Shown: positions 1 to 11,261 of the stretch, piece by piece | Position numbering within the stretch: position 1 is the stretch's first letter | Layout of the letters: each line of letters begins with the position of its first letter | DNA from: Burkholderia sp. Bp9142 | GTDB lineage: Bacteria; Pseudomonadota; Gammaproteobacteria; Burkholderiales; Burkholderiaceae | Direction: 5' to 3' | NCBI RefSeq assembly: GCF_003853415.1 | Contig: NZ_QTPP01000008.1 | Span: 62,001 to 126,000, forward strand | DNA: 64,000 bases | Notes under the pieces: generated by a model | The model's input: the letters and a program-made list of their open reading frames with translations, nothing else | The model's database searches: none | Told to the model about the DNA's origin: nothing | Made by a program: the position numbers and the translations under genes

Positions 1-1178
1 GCCGGGTCGGACAGGAACTGCTGCATCGCCTTCATCCCCTCGTCGGCCATTTCCTTCGTCATGTCGCGATCGTAGAACTGCGCGATGCCGCCGGGCGTCG
101 TCGCGAGCGTGCGGAAACCGATCCTCGAGATCGGGTCCTGCGGCTCGGGCGCCTTGTTGTTCGACGGCAGCTGCCCCATCCCCTTCGCGAACTCGCCGTT
201 GATCGCCGGTTGCCCCATGAATGCGAGCAGGCGACGCGCATCCGTCTTGTTGTGCGCCTTCGCCGGGACGATCATCACGTTGACCGGGCCGTCCTCCGCA
301 AGCGGCACCGACGCGTCGATCACCGGGAAGCGGAAGAAGCTGATCGGGTTGCGCGTCGCGCTCAGCAGGCCCGCCGAATACCAGGTGCCCATCAGCGTCA
401 TCGCGGCCTGGCCGTTGACGATCAGCGGGCTGAGCGAATCGACGTCGTACGACAGCGCGTTGTCGATGAAATACTTGTCGTCGATCAGCTTCTTCCAGGC
501 CGCGTACACGGCCCGCACGCGCGGGTCGGTATACGCGACGTCGCCGGCCATCAGCTTCTGGTGGAACGCGTAGCCGTTGATCCGCAGGTCCAAATAGTCG
601 AACCACGCGGCCAGCGTCCACGCATCGCGCGCGGCCACCGCGATCGGCGCGATGCCGGCCGCCTTCAGCTTGCGGCACGCATCGAGAAACTGCGCCCAGT
701 CCGCGGGCTCGCCATGAACGCCGGCCTTCTCGAACAGGTCCTTGCGGTAGAACAACCCATACGCGTCATAACCGAGCGGCAGGCTGTAGAGCTTGCCGCC
801 ATAGGTCGACGACTGCTTCACGGCCGCATACGTGTCGTTCCAGCCGTTCTTCTGCCAGTCCGCGCTCAGGTCCTCGATCAGCCCGCGCTTCGCGAAATAC
901 GCGAGCCGCTCGCCGTTGTTCCAGCTCAGCACATCGGGCGGATCCGTCGCGAGCCAGCCGGACATCTGCACCTTGTACGCCTCCTCGCCGACGTAGCTGA
1001 CCTTCAGGTCGATGTCCGGATTCGCCTTGTGGAACTGGTCGAACACCGCTTGCCACGTCGCGCGCTGGTTGCCGCGCGCGGCGACGTTCACCTTGAGCGT
1101 GCCCGCGTCGGCCGTTCCCGCGGCGAACGCCGCGGCAGTCGTCAGGGCAAGCAGCAGTCGGCTCGCACGAAGTCTCAT
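1..1178 (-). CDS. sugar ABC transporter substrate-binding protein (3' end outside window)
   Basis: Periplasmic solute-binding protein of the extracellular family 1 type used by carbohydrate importers. The visible ~392 residues start with a signal peptide (charged MRLRASR, hydrophobic stretch, cleavage near GTADA/GTLKV) and continue as a typical family 1 protein with KVQMSGWLATDPPDVLSWNN and a YGLFYRKDLFEKAG segment. The C-terminus runs past the window edge, so the stop is not seen. It lies 63 bp downstream of the ABC ATPase gene in the same direction, so the two are probably cotranscribed; the permeases would lie outside the window. The substrate cannot be read from the sequence; the LacI neighbour suggests a sugar or polyol. 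Confidence 0.9.
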   Translation of the reverse strand, partial: MRLRASRLLLALTTAAAFAAGTADAGTLKVNVAARGNQRATWQAVFDQFHKANPDIDLKVSYVGEEAYKVQMSGWLATDPPDVLSWNNGERLAYFAKRGLIEDLSADWQKNGWNDTYAAVKQSSTYGGKLYSLPLGYDAYGLFYRKDLFEKAGVHGEPADWAQFLDACRKLKAAGIAPIAVAARDAWTLAAWFDYLDLRINGYAFHQKLMAGDVAYTDPRVRAVYAAWKKLIDDKYFIDNALSYDVDSLSPLIVNGQAAMTLMGTWYSAGLLSATRNPISFFRFPVIDASVPLAEDGPVNVMIVPAKAHNKTDARRLLAFMGQPAINGEFAKGMGQLPSNNKAPEPQDPISRIGFRTLATTPGGIAQFYDRDMTKEMADEGMKAMQQFLSDP

Positions 1179-1241
1179 CGTTGTCTCCTGGTATGGATGT
1201 AATGGGTGCCGCGCCGCGCGCGGCGGATCGGCGCCGCGCCG

Positions 1242-2396
1242 CTATGCGAACGCCGCTTCGGCGTGGATGGCCGGCAATGCGATGCCGGCTTCGTCGAACA
1301 AGTGGCAGCACGATGGCGGCACGCGGAACGCATGACGCTCGCCGCGCCGCAGCGCGGCCTGGCCCGGCAGTTTCGCGAGCAGCGGCACGCCGCCGGGCTG
1401 GTCGAGATGCACGTACGCGGCTTCGCCGAGCTGCTCGACGAGCGCGACGTCGCGCACGATCGCCGGCCACTCCGCATCGCCGGACGCCGCGACCGTCAGA
1501 TGCTCGGGACGAATCCCGAGCGTCACGCGCGCGCCGGTGCCGACGTGGCGCGGCAACGGGCGATCGCGCAACGTCAGCGTTTCGCCGGTCCCGTCCAGGC
1601 GCAGCCGGCAGCCGTGCGCATCGCCTGCTTCGACGACCGCCGGCAGGAAGTTCATCCGCGGCGAGCCGATGAAGCCCGCGACGAAGCGGTTGGCCGGCCG
1701 GTGATACAGCTCGAGCGGCGCACCGGCCTGCGCGATGCTGCCGAAGCGCGCGACGTCGTCGCCCGCGTGCAGCAGCACGATCCGGTCGGCCAGCGTCATC
1801 GCCTCGATCTGGTCGTGCGTCACGTAGACGGAGCTCGACTGCGTAAAGCGTGCGTGCAGGCGGGCGATCTCGACGCGCGTCTGGCCGCGCAGCGTCGCAT
1901 CCAGATTCGACAGCGGCTCGTCGAACAGGAACACACGCGGCTCGCGCACGATCGCACGGCCGATCGCGACGCGCTGCCGCTGGCCGCCCGACAGCGCCTT
2001 CGGCTTGCGATCGAGCAGTGTCTCGAGCTGCAGCACGCGCGCGGCCTCGGTCACGCGGCGCCGGATTTCATCCTTCGGCGTGCCGGCGATGCGCAGGCCG
2101 AAACCGATGTTGTCGAACACGGTCATGTGCGGAAACAGCGCATAGCTCTGGAACACCATCGCGACACCGCGCTCGGCGGGCGGTGTGTCGTTCATGCGCG
2201 CGCCGCCGATCCGCAGTTCGCCTTCGGTCACGTCCTCGAGCCCGGCGATCATCCGCAACAGCGTGGATTTGCCGCAACCCGACGGGCCGAGAAACACGCA
2301 GAACTCGTGCGACGCGATCTCCAGGTTCACGTCGCGCAGCACCGGCGCATGGTCGCCGTAGCGCTTCGAGACGTCCTTCAATGTAATGGCGGTCAT
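1242..2396 (-). CDS. ABC transporter ATP-binding protein, MalK/UgpC type
   Basis: Nucleotide-binding subunit of a carbohydrate importer, 384 residues, the usual MalK/UgpC length. Visible motifs are Walker [10 protein letters not shown] (about residue 37), signature [10 protein letters not shown], Walker [13 protein letters not shown] and the H-loop [10 protein letters not shown], followed by a C-terminal TOBE-like regulatory part. It is the first gene of the leftward operon with the substrate-binding protein and is divergent from the LacI regulator. A LacI-type palindrome lies 40 bp upstream of its start. Family assignment is firm; the sugar is unknown. Confidence 0.93.
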   Translation of the reverse strand: MTAITLKDVSKRYGDHAPVLRDVNLEIASHEFCVFLGPSGCGKSTLLRMIAGLEDVTEGELRIGGARMNDTPPAERGVAMVFQSYALFPHMTVFDNIGFGLRIAGTPKDEIRRRVTEAARVLQLETLLDRKPKALSGGQRQRVAIGRAIVREPRVFLFDEPLSNLDATLRGQTRVEIARLHARFTQSSSVYVTHDQIEAMTLADRIVLLHAGDDVARFGSIAQAGAPLELYHRPANRFVAGFIGSPRMNFLPAVVEAGDAHGCRLRLDGTGETLTLRDRPLPRHVGTGARVTLGIRPEHLTVAASGDAEWPAIVRDVALVEQLGEAAYVHLDQPGGVPLLAKLPGQAALRRGERHAFRVPPSCCHLFDEAGIALPAIHAEAAFA

Positions 2397-2435
2397 CGCG
2401 CTCTCCTCTCCTGGGTCAGGCGCTTCGGGTCGAAA

Positions 2436-2453
2436 AATTTAACCGCTTAAATT
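2436..2453. promoter_or_regulatory. candidate LacI-family operator
   Basis: The 18-mer AATTTAACCGCTTAAATT is symmetric around a central CG with only one mismatched pair, the layout of LacI/PurR-family operators. It lies between the divergent ABC operon and lacI-type gene, 40 bp from the ATPase start. Binding by the neighbouring regulator is inferred. Confidence 0.6.
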
Positions 2454-2631
2454 CCGGTGGCGCAGTTCGCCCGGTTCGCCTTACCATGTCGTCTCCTTCA
2501 TCTGATGTGTCGAGAAATTAGCGTATCGCCTGTCCCTGTGCAACGTGTGGGACGCACTCCCAGAATATGAGCAGACATTCCCCCGCTTCACTTCCGTCGT
2601 GCAGCGTTGACCGACCGGCCGGAGGCCGCGC

Positions 2632-3645
2632 ATGGTGACGCTCGCGCAAGTCGCACGGCGCGCGAACGTCACCGCGGCAACCGTCTCGAACGTGCTGCGC
2701 AATCCGCAGAAGGTGAAGCCGGCGACCGTCGAACGCGTGATGGCGGCGATCCGCGAACTCGGCTATCGGCCGAACCTGACCGCGCGGGCGCTGGCCGAGG
2801 GCCGCACGTCGACGCTCGCGCTGATGCTGTCGAACATCACGAACCCGTTCTATCCGGAGTTCGTGCTCGCCGCCGAGCGCGAGGCGCGCAAGCGCGGCCA
2901 TTACCTGCTGGTGTCCAATACCGACGACGATCCGGCGATCACGCGCAACTACCTCGAGCGGATCGCGGGGACGCTCGCGGCCGGCGCGATCGTGATGAAC
3001 ACCGATCTCGCCGAAGCCGAACTCGCCGACATCGCACGTCATGGCGCATCGATCGTGCTGTGCATGTGGGAGCACGTGCATGCGTCGCGCACGCTGCCGT
3101 GCGTGACCGTCGATTTCGCGGCGGCGGGCGCGATTGCGGCCGCGCACCTGTCCGGGCTGCGGCATCGCGCGTTCGGCGCGCTCGTCGGCAAGGGCTCGGG
3201 CGGCCCGCAGTCGGTGCGGCTGCGCGGCTTCGCCGACGAACTCGCGGCGCGCGGGCATCCGGCGGAGGCGCTGACGACCGTGTCGGCACACGACTCGATC
3301 GAAGGCGGCTACGAAGCGGCCGCCGCGCTGCTGCGCGCGAAGCCCGGACTCACCGCGCTGTTCGCGACCAACGACCTGATGGCGATCGGCGCGATGCAGG
3401 CGGCCGCCGATCTCGGCCTGCGCGTGCCGGCCGATCTGTCGGTGGTCGGCATGACCGATATCCAGCTCGCCCATCAGTTCCGCCCCGCGCTGACGACGGT
3501 GCGGTTCCCGACGTCGCAGATCGCCGCGCGGGCGATCGCGCTGACGCTCGACATGATCGACGGGATCGAGCCGGCCGCGGCCGTGCATACGATCGGGGCG
3601 CCGGAACTCGTCGTGCGGGAATCGACGGGGGCGGCGCCGGGCTGA
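2632..3645 (+). CDS. LacI-family transcriptional regulator
   Basis: Sugar-responsive DNA-binding regulator of 337 residues. The N-terminal helix-turn-helix is clear (VTLAQVARRANVTAATVSNV) with the hinge segment GYRPNLTARALAEGRT, followed by a periplasmic-binding-protein-like sensor domain to the C-terminus. The ATG is preceded by GGAGG at good spacing. It is divergent from the ABC importer genes and most likely represses them until the imported sugar is present. Confidence 0.93.
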   Translation: MVTLAQVARRANVTAATVSNVLRNPQKVKPATVERVMAAIRELGYRPNLTARALAEGRTSTLALMLSNITNPFYPEFVLAAEREARKRGHYLLVSNTDDDPAITRNYLERIAGTLAAGAIVMNTDLAEAELADIARHGASIVLCMWEHVHASRTLPCVTVDFAAAGAIAAAHLSGLRHRAFGALVGKGSGGPQSVRLRGFADELAARGHPAEALTTVSAHDSIEGGYEAAAALLRAKPGLTALFATNDLMAIGAMQAAADLGLRVPADLSVVGMTDIQLAHQFRPALTTVRFPTSQIAARAIALTLDMIDGIEPAAAVHTIGAPELVVRESTGAAPG

Positions 3646-3684
3646 CGCGCCGGCACGCCGCCGCCCCCCTCCCGCCCGGTTCCA

Positions 3685-4869
3685 TCAGAACTTGTGACGG
3701 ATCCCCGCATGCACCATCAACTGCTTCGACGTCGACGACAGATCGGCCGCCCCCGGGATAACCGCCTGATCGAGCGACGAGCCGGTCGCATCGCCCGCCA
3801 CCCGCTGGTACGCGCCCATCAGGTAGACGTCGGTGCGCTTCGACAGGTTGTAGTCGGCCATCAGCCCGATCGAATGGATCTTCGGTTTCGCGCTCCCCGT
3901 GGTCGCGTCATAGCGCACGGTCGTATACACATACTGCGCGCCGACAAAGAACGCCGGCGTGAACTGGTACTTGCCGTTCACTTCGAAGTTCTGGTACTTG
4001 ATCGCCGTAACCGTGCCGCCCGAAAGCGGCCCCGTGACGGGTTCGATCGTCTCGTCGCCGAACAGGTAGCCGACGTTCGCGGTCGGCCGCGTCACGTTGC
4101 TGTTCGTGTACGCGAACCCGATCGTCGCGGGCCCTGCCGTGTAGTTGATCCCGGCCCCGAAGATCCGCAACCGCGCGGATGCGAAGTTCGCATCCGCTCC
4201 GACCGACCCCGAGCCCGCGATCGCGCCGCCGGCGGTCGCGCCCGGGTTGTCCGCATTCAGGAACGCCGCGCCGACGAGCAGGCCGCCCTGCTCGTACTGT
4301 GCGCCGACGCTCCACTGCCGGTTGTTCGCGAACCCGGTGTCGTTGCTGAAGCTGTACGTGCCGCCGAACGAGAAGCCGGCAAAATCCGGGCTCGCGTACT
4401 TGACCGTGTTGTTCACGCGGAACGTGTTGCCGGTGTTGTCGTTGTCGAGCGGATGCGAGAACGGATAGACGCCCCAGCTGCCGTTCGCGGTCGTCGGCGC
4501 GAGATAGTCGACGACCGAGTCATATTGCCGGCCGAGCGTCAGCGTGCCGAAGCGCGCACTGCCGAGCCCGACGTAAGCCTGCCGCCCGAACATGCGGCCG
4601 CCCTGCGCGAGCGTGCCGCTGTTCACGTTGAAACCGTTCTCGATCTGGAACAGCGCGCTGTAGCCGCCGCCGAGATCCTCGGTACCCTTCAGCCCCCAGC
4701 GGCTGCCCTGCGCGAAGCCGCTCGCCATCTGCCACGCAGCGTGGCCGCCGACGTTGTTCGTATAGTCGATGCCCGCATCGATCAGCCCGTACAGCGTGAC
4801 GCTGCCTTGTGCGAAGGCCGGCGCCGCGCAGAGTGCCGGCATCGCGACGAAAAACAATCTCCAGTTCAT
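3685..4869 (-). CDS. Gram-negative porin
   Basis: Outer-membrane general porin of the beta-proteobacterial OmpC-like family, 394 residues. It has a signal peptide ending APAFA/QGSV, the family opening QGSVTLYGLIDAGIDY, the RWGLKGTEDLGGGYSALFQ segment, alternating beta strands throughout and the obligatory C-terminal Phe (HAGIRHKF) for outer-membrane insertion. An AAGGA ribosome site precedes the ATG. It is third in a leftward row after the M20 amidohydrolase and amino-acid-binding protein, so it may serve uptake of the same substrate. It converges with the lacI-type gene across 39 bp. Confidence 0.93.
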   Translation of the reverse strand: MNWRLFFVAMPALCAAPAFAQGSVTLYGLIDAGIDYTNNVGGHAAWQMASGFAQGSRWGLKGTEDLGGGYSALFQIENGFNVNSGTLAQGGRMFGRQAYVGLGSARFGTLTLGRQYDSVVDYLAPTTANGSWGVYPFSHPLDNDNTGNTFRVNNTVKYASPDFAGFSFGGTYSFSNDTGFANNRQWSVGAQYEQGGLLVGAAFLNADNPGATAGGAIAGSGSVGADANFASARLRIFGAGINYTAGPATIGFAYTNSNVTRPTANVGYLFGDETIEPVTGPLSGGTVTAIKYQNFEVNGKYQFTPAFFVGAQYVYTTVRYDATTGSAKPKIHSIGLMADYNLSKRTDVYLMGAYQRVAGDATGSSLDQAVIPGAADLSSTSKQLMVHAGIRHKF

Positions 4870-4924
4870 TCGTTTTCCTTATTGATATGATGATCCCTAC
4901 CCGCTCGATACGGGTCGGTGCTGC

Positions 4925-5719
4925 TTACTTCGTGCCGTAGATGTCGAAGTCGAAGTACTTGCGGTTGATCCGCTGATACGTGCCGTTCGCGAGGATCGTC
5001 GCCAGCGCGCGGTTGAACGCGTCGCGCAGGTCGGTGTCCTGCTTGCGCAGCCCGAGGCCGTCGCCCTGCCCGAAATATTTCGCGTCGTCGATCGCCGCGC
5101 CGACGAACATGAAGTCCTTGCCCTGCGGCTTCTTCAGGAAGCCGTCGCTGGCCGCGATCGATGCCTGGAACGCCGCGTCGAGCCGCCCCGTCACGAGATC
5201 GGCATAGACCTGGTCCTGGTTCTGGTACGACTCGATCTGCACGCCGGCCGGCTGCCAGTTCGCGATCGCATAGTCGGCCTGCGCGGAGCCCTGCTCGACG
5301 CCGATCCGCTTGCCCTTCAGCGACGCAGCCGTCGGCAGCAGCGGCGAACCCTTGCGCGCGATCAGCCGCGCCGGCGCATTCGAGATCCGGTTCGTGAACG
5401 CGATCTGCTGCATCCGCTTCGGCGTGATCGTCATCGACGACGCGATCACGTCGAACTTGCGTGCGAGCAGCCCCGGAATCATCCCGTCGAAACTCGACTC
5501 GACCCACACGCAGCGCGCATGCAGCTCCGCGCACAACGCGTTCGTGATGTCGATCCCGAAGCCGGTCAGCGAGCCGTCGGGCTGCTTGTATTCGAGCGGC
5601 GGGTACGTGGGATCGACCGCGAGGCGGATCTCCTTGCCCGTCCAGTCGCCGGCATGCGCGCCGGCTGCCACCGTCGTTGCCGTCAGCGCCACCGCGAGCG
5701 CCGCCATCCATTGTTTCAT
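4925..5719 (-). CDS. polar amino-acid ABC transporter substrate-binding protein
   Basis: Periplasmic binding protein of the HisJ/ArgT family 3, 264 residues. It starts with a signal peptide (MKQWMAALAVALTATTVAAG, cleavage near AHA/GDWTG), followed by LAVDPTYPPLEYKQPDG, GFGIDITNALC and the IASSMTITPKR segment that shapes the ligand pocket in this family. The start is supported by AGGAG seven bases upstream. No permease or ATPase is next to it, so it may deliver to a transporter encoded elsewhere. It sits between the amidohydrolase and porin genes, which suggests uptake of an amino acid or its conjugate. Confidence 0.9.
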   Translation of the reverse strand: MKQWMAALAVALTATTVAAGAHAGDWTGKEIRLAVDPTYPPLEYKQPDGSLTGFGIDITNALCAELHARCVWVESSFDGMIPGLLARKFDVIASSMTITPKRMQQIAFTNRISNAPARLIARKGSPLLPTAASLKGKRIGVEQGSAQADYAIANWQPAGVQIESYQNQDQVYADLVTGRLDAAFQASIAASDGFLKKPQGKDFMFVGAAIDDAKYFGQGDGLGLRKQDTDLRDAFNRALATILANGTYQRINRKYFDFDIYGTK

Positions 5720-5772
5720 TGCCAGTCTCCTAGTTTCCATCGTTGAAGGTGAAGCGAATCCGTCCGCCCGCT

Positions 5773-6942
5773 TCATGCGAGGTAGCGCTCGGCGAGCGCG
5801 ATCCAGTAGCTCGCGCCCGTCGCGAGGCACGCATCGTTGAAGTCGTAGCCGGGGTTGTGCAGCCCGCAGCCGGCCGCGCCGTCGCCGTTGCCGATCGACA
5901 GGTAGCTGCCCGGGCACGCGTCGAGCATGAATGCGAAATCCTCGCTCGCCGCGATCGGCCGCAGATGCGGAATCAGTGCGTCGTCGCCGCCCCATTCGCG
6001 CGCCACGTCACGGGCGAACGCCGTTTCCGCCGCGTGATTGACGAGCACCGGATAGCCGTGGCGATAGTCGATCTCGGCCGTCGCGCCATAGCTGCCGGCC
6101 TGGCCGTGCACGATCGCGCGAATGCGCCGTTCGAGCAGCGCGCGCACGTCCGGCGACAGCGCACGCACGCTCAGTTCGAGATCCGCATGGGGCGGAATCA
6201 CGTTCGATGCGGTGCCCGCGTGGATCGAGCCGGTCGTGACGATCGCCAGTTCCTGCGGATTCACGTTGCGTGACACGACCGTCTGCAGCGCCATCACGAT
6301 CGACGCGCACACGACCACCGGATCGATCGTCGTATGCGGCGCGGCGCCATGGCCGCCGCGCCCGGTCACGCGCACGCGCACCTCGTCGGCCGACGCCATC
6401 GCCGGGCCGTCGCAGAAGCCGAGCACGCCGGCCGGCAGGCCCGGCACGTTATGCATCGCGAACACGGCATCGCACGGGAACCGGGTGAACAGCCCGTCGT
6501 CGAGCATCCGCTTCGCGCCGCCGAGCCCTTCCTCCGCCGGCTGGAAAATCAGGTTCAGCGTGCCGCTGAAGCGTCCGCGCTCGGCCAGGCAGCGGGCCGC
6601 CGCGAGCAGCATCGCCGTGTGGCCGTCGTGGCCGCACGCGTGCATCACGCCGTCGTGCCGACTCGCATGCGGCAGTCCGGTCGTCTCGCGGATCGGCAGT
6701 GCATCCATGTCCGCGCGCAGCCCGAGCCGCTTCCCGGCGCCGTGCATGAGCGTGCCGACCACGCCGGTGCCGCCGAGGCCGCGCGTGACCCGATAACCCC
6801 ATGTTGTCAGGTAGTCGGCGACGAGCTCACTCGTCGCGTGTTCCTCGAAACCGAGCTCCGGATGCGCGTGCAGCCGCCGGCGCAGCGCGATCATCTCCGT
6901 CTCGATGGCCGCCATTTCAGGCGGAATGCGTGTTCGATCCAA
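5773..6942 (-). CDS. M20 family amidohydrolase (hippurate hydrolase-like)
   Basis: Metal-dependent amidohydrolase that cleaves N-acyl amino acids such as hippurate, about 389 residues. Metal-binding and dimerisation motifs are visible: MHACGHDGHTAMLL, GGAKRML, the VTGRGGHGAAPH lid segment and EDFAFMLD. I start it at a TTG codon (6942) because GAGGAG sits eight bases upstream and the resulting length fits the family; the open frame continues 45 codons further without family similarity. It leads a leftward group with a binding protein and porin and is divergent from a LysR gene, a likely import-and-hydrolyse module. Confidence 0.9.
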   Translation of the reverse strand: MDRTRIPPEMAAIETEMIALRRRLHAHPELGFEEHATSELVADYLTTWGYRVTRGLGGTGVVGTLMHGAGKRLGLRADMDALPIRETTGLPHASRHDGVMHACGHDGHTAMLLAAARCLAERGRFSGTLNLIFQPAEEGLGGAKRMLDDGLFTRFPCDAVFAMHNVPGLPAGVLGFCDGPAMASADEVRVRVTGRGGHGAAPHTTIDPVVVCASIVMALQTVVSRNVNPQELAIVTTGSIHAGTASNVIPPHADLELSVRALSPDVRALLERRIRAIVHGQAGSYGATAEIDYRHGYPVLVNHAAETAFARDVAREWGGDDALIPHLRPIAASEDFAFMLDACPGSYLSIGNGDGAAGCGLHNPGYDFNDACLATGASYWIALAERYLA

Positions 6943-7048
6943 CCCCGTTACTCCTCGATGCGTGCCGGTTGCCGATCGCCGGAACGGCGGATCGTGGCGA
7001 GATCGTAGGCAGCGAAAAAACCGGCGAACAGCCGCAGTTTCGTTATGA

Positions 7049-7067
7049 TGACAACCTTTCGTTGTCA
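7049..7067. promoter_or_regulatory. perfect inverted repeat, candidate LysR operator
   Basis: TGACAACCTTTCGTTGTCA has 7-bp perfect arms with a 5-base spacer. It lies between the divergent LysR and amidohydrolase genes, 21 bp before the LysR ATG, a normal autoregulatory position. Confidence 0.55.
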
Positions 7068-7088
7068 GGTATCGCACCCCTCGGCACC

Positions 7089-8051
7089 ATGAGCACGATC
7101 AAGCTGCATCAACTGCAGGCGCTCGTCGCGAGCGCGGAGGCCGGGAGCATCCGCGGCGCGGCGCGCACGCTCGGCCTGTCGCAGGCGGCCGTCACGCGCG
7201 CGCTGCGCGAGCTGGAGGCCAGCGAGCGCCTGCCGCTGCTGGTGCGCGCGCCGGAAGGCATCGGCTTCACCGAATACGGGAAGACCCTGCTCACGCACGC
7301 GAAACTCGTGCTCAAGCAGCTCGAGCATGCGCAAAGCGATCTCGAACGGCTGCGCGGGCGCGTCGAGGGGCGGCTGAGCGTCGGCGTCACGCCGTGGCTG
7401 ACGATGACGTTCCTCGCGGAAACCGTGCTGCAGTTTCGCGAACGGATGCCCGACGTGCGCCTCGAGCTCTACGAGGCGCTGATGGCCGTCGCGCAACCGC
7501 TGCTGCGCGACGGCAGCATGGATTTCGCGCTCGGCCACGTGCAGCCCGGCAGCGGCGCGCAGGAATTCGCATTCGAGCCGCTGCTGCGCTACGACACATC
7601 GGTCATGGTGCGCGCCGGGCATCCGCATGAGCGCGCGAAGTCGGTGCACGACCTGCTCGAATGCGACTGGGTGCTGAATTCGTCGGCCGACGGCCAGGCC
7701 GCGCTCGTCGACTATCTGTTCACGCGGCACGGCGCGCGGATCGACGAACGGCGCATCGTGCGCGCGCAGTCGGTCGCGATGCTGCAGACCATGCTCGAAC
7801 AGGCCGGCATGTGCACGTGGTGCCCGACGATCCTCGCGGCGGTGCCGCCGTTCGGCGAGCGGATGCGCGTGCTGTCGCTGCAGGAGACCTTCGAGCCGAG
7901 CGAACTCGGCATCGTCACGCGTCGCAGCAGCACGCTGAGCGATGCCGCGCGCTGCTTCATCGACTGCCTGCTGCACACGATCCGGCGGCATGCGCGGTCG
8001 GCACGCAAAGAGGATCTCGCGCTGTTCCGCACGCTTGCGCTGTTGATCTGA
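7089..8051 (+). CDS. LysR-family transcriptional regulator
   Basis: LysR regulator of 320 residues. The winged helix-turn-helix occupies residues ~1-62 ([38 protein letters not shown]) and the rest is the effector-binding domain with [13 protein letters not shown]. The methionine at 7089 is chosen because the family fold begins here; the open frame upstream reads through intergenic sequence. It is divergent from the amidohydrolase-binding protein-porin group and probably controls it through the inverted repeat just upstream. Confidence 0.92.
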   Translation: MSTIKLHQLQALVASAEAGSIRGAARTLGLSQAAVTRALRELEASERLPLLVRAPEGIGFTEYGKTLLTHAKLVLKQLEHAQSDLERLRGRVEGRLSVGVTPWLTMTFLAETVLQFRERMPDVRLELYEALMAVAQPLLRDGSMDFALGHVQPGSGAQEFAFEPLLRYDTSVMVRAGHPHERAKSVHDLLECDWVLNSSADGQAALVDYLFTRHGARIDERRIVRAQSVAMLQTMLEQAGMCTWCPTILAAVPPFGERMRVLSLQETFEPSELGIVTRRSSTLSDAARCFIDCLLHTIRRHARSARKEDLALFRTLALLI

Positions 8052-8165
8052 CGGCGAACGGCGCCAGCGGGAACCGCGGCGGCGCCGCAACCGCGACTCA
8101 TCCAGCCGGCTGACTGCGCTTTCCATTCCCGCTCGACGCCCGCCGTGCCGCCCCCCCGGGAATGA

Positions 8166-9671
<1,506 letters not shown>

Positions 9672-9726
9672 AACACGCGCAAGGAGGCCATTGCGGCTGC
9701 CGCAACCGGTCTCCTCGCGCGATGCC

Positions 9727-9752
9727 GCCGGCAAGCCGCGATGCTTGCCGGC
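9727..9752. terminator. hairpin between frmA and nnrS
   Basis: GCCGGCAAG and CTTGCCGGC form a perfect 9-bp stem with an 8-base loop between convergent frmA and nnrS. There is no T tract, so intrinsic termination is only likely. A smaller inverted repeat (TTGCGG-CTG-CCGCAA) lies at 9691-9705. Confidence 0.5.
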
Positions 9753-9894
9753 GCGACGCATTCTCCGCCCCCTCCGCAATCGGACCGGCAACGGTCATCG
9801 TCACGCCATCTCCTGTCCGGCGCGCAATGCGGGTCCGCGGCTTCCGCGGCTGTGCCGCACGCTCTCGCGCCGCCAATCCGACCACGCGCGAGCG

Positions 9895-11088
9895 TCAATC
9901 CTGGCGACCATCGGCGCGCGGCGACATCAGCACCGGCGCGTAATGCACCGTGTATGCCAAGAACGCGACGATCCAGCACGCACCCGACACATCGAGCCAG
10001 ACCGCGTACGGCACGCCGGGAATGAGCGGCCCGAACACGCGGATCACGGCCGCACCGATCACCAGCCAGTAACACAGCTGCTCCCACGGGCCCGCGACGA
10101 GCATGCGCCCCGTGTGGCCGAGCGCCGTGCGCGTGATCATCGCGATGATCGCCCCGCCGATCGCGCCGACGGTCAACGCATGCACGGCGAGCGAATGCGC
10201 GACCACGCCGGCGCACGACAGCGCGAGCAGCACGAAGCCGGCCGGAATCCACAGACAGGACACGTGCAGGATCCACACGATCGGCCGCTTGCCGACGCGC
10301 CATGAATGCCATCCCGCGAGGCGCCATGCATGCAGCACGGCGGTGGCGAGCGCAGCGACGATCAGCAGCGTAGCGGGCGCACCGAGCGCGTCCGCGAACA
10401 GCGTCAGCGCGACGGCGGGGGCCGCGAGCGCGTCCACGATCCTGAACCGGCGAATCGTGAAGCCGGGAATCGCGTTCATCGTGAACATCGGCACGATGCG
10501 GCCGGTGATCACCGCGACGAAGAACACGACGAGCCCCGTCGCCGCGTACGCGGCACGCAGCGCGAGATCGGCCCGCCCCGTCATCACGCAGGCATGGAAC
10601 AGCGCGTTCAACGCGCCGAACAGCAGCAGCGCGACCGGCAGGAACACGTTGTGCCGGTTCCTCGCCGAAATCAGCACGCGCAACAGCACGACGGCCGTCA
10701 CCGGCAGGAACAGCGCGTCGACGACGGCCGCGAGCATCGCCGGCCCCGACCAGACGAGCACGCGCCCCGCCAGCCAAAGCAGCCACAGCGCGGCGAGCGC
10801 GGGGCCGCGCAACGTTTCGCGCGACGTCCAGGCCCGCGTGGCGGTCAGCAGGAAGCCGACGACGATCGCGGCGACGAAGCCGAAGATCATCTCGTGCACA
10901 TGCCACATGAGCCCCGTCATCGCACCGCCGCGCCCGGCGGCGGGCACGCCGTGCCAGGCCGCGAGCCACACCGCGACGGCAAGGCTCGCGAACAGCGCGC
11001 CGGCCAGATAGAAGGGCCGCAGGCCAAGCTGCAGCAACGGCAGCGTATCGGGCGCCGACGGGGCCCGCATCGGTTCGCTGATTTTCAT
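9895..11088 (-). CDS. nnrS: NnrS family haem/copper membrane protein
   Basis: Polytopic inner-membrane protein of 397 residues with about 12 hydrophobic segments. NnrS binds haem and copper and protects cells under nitrosative stress, often near denitrification or NO-response genes. The family signature LGLRPFYLAGALFA, the MWHVHEMIFGF histidine motif and the helix VGFLLTATRAW are clear. I choose the ATG at 11088 (MKISEP) because GGAGG lies five to six bases upstream; an ATG five codons earlier has no such site. An NsrR-like inverted repeat sits just upstream. Confidence 0.93.
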   Translation of the reverse strand: MKISEPMRAPSAPDTLPLLQLGLRPFYLAGALFASLAVAVWLAAWHGVPAAGRGGAMTGLMWHVHEMIFGFVAAIVVGFLLTATRAWTSRETLRGPALAALWLLWLAGRVLVWSGPAMLAAVVDALFLPVTAVVLLRVLISARNRHNVFLPVALLLFGALNALFHACVMTGRADLALRAAYAATGLVVFFVAVITGRIVPMFTMNAIPGFTIRRFRIVDALAAPAVALTLFADALGAPATLLIVAALATAVLHAWRLAGWHSWRVGKRPIVWILHVSCLWIPAGFVLLALSCAGVVAHSLAVHALTVGAIGGAIIAMITRTALGHTGRMLVAGPWEQLCYWLVIGAAVIRVFGPLIPGVPYAVWLDVSGACWIVAFLAYTVHYAPVLMSPRADGRQD

Positions 11089-11106
11089 GTGCGCCTCCGG
11101 CAATCC

Positions 11107-11126
11107 AGGATGACGTCATTCATCCT
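11107..11126. promoter_or_regulatory. candidate NsrR-type operator upstream of nnrS
   Basis: AGGATGACGTCATTCATCCT has 7-bp perfect inverted arms (AGGATGA/TCATCCT). The GATG...CATC framing resembles NsrR sites, and nnrS is a known member of NO-responsive regulons in beta-proteobacteria. The assignment to NsrR is inferred. Confidence 0.45.
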
Positions 11127-11261
11127 AGACCCGTGACGCCAGCGATGGGGCGTGCCCCTACGCGGCGCAGTGGCATCGTCCGCGTTCATGACATGCGTCA
11201 AGCCCGCGCTTCACGCATGTGCCAGACTTTCAACCTCGAGCCTGCGTTGCCGGTGCAACCG

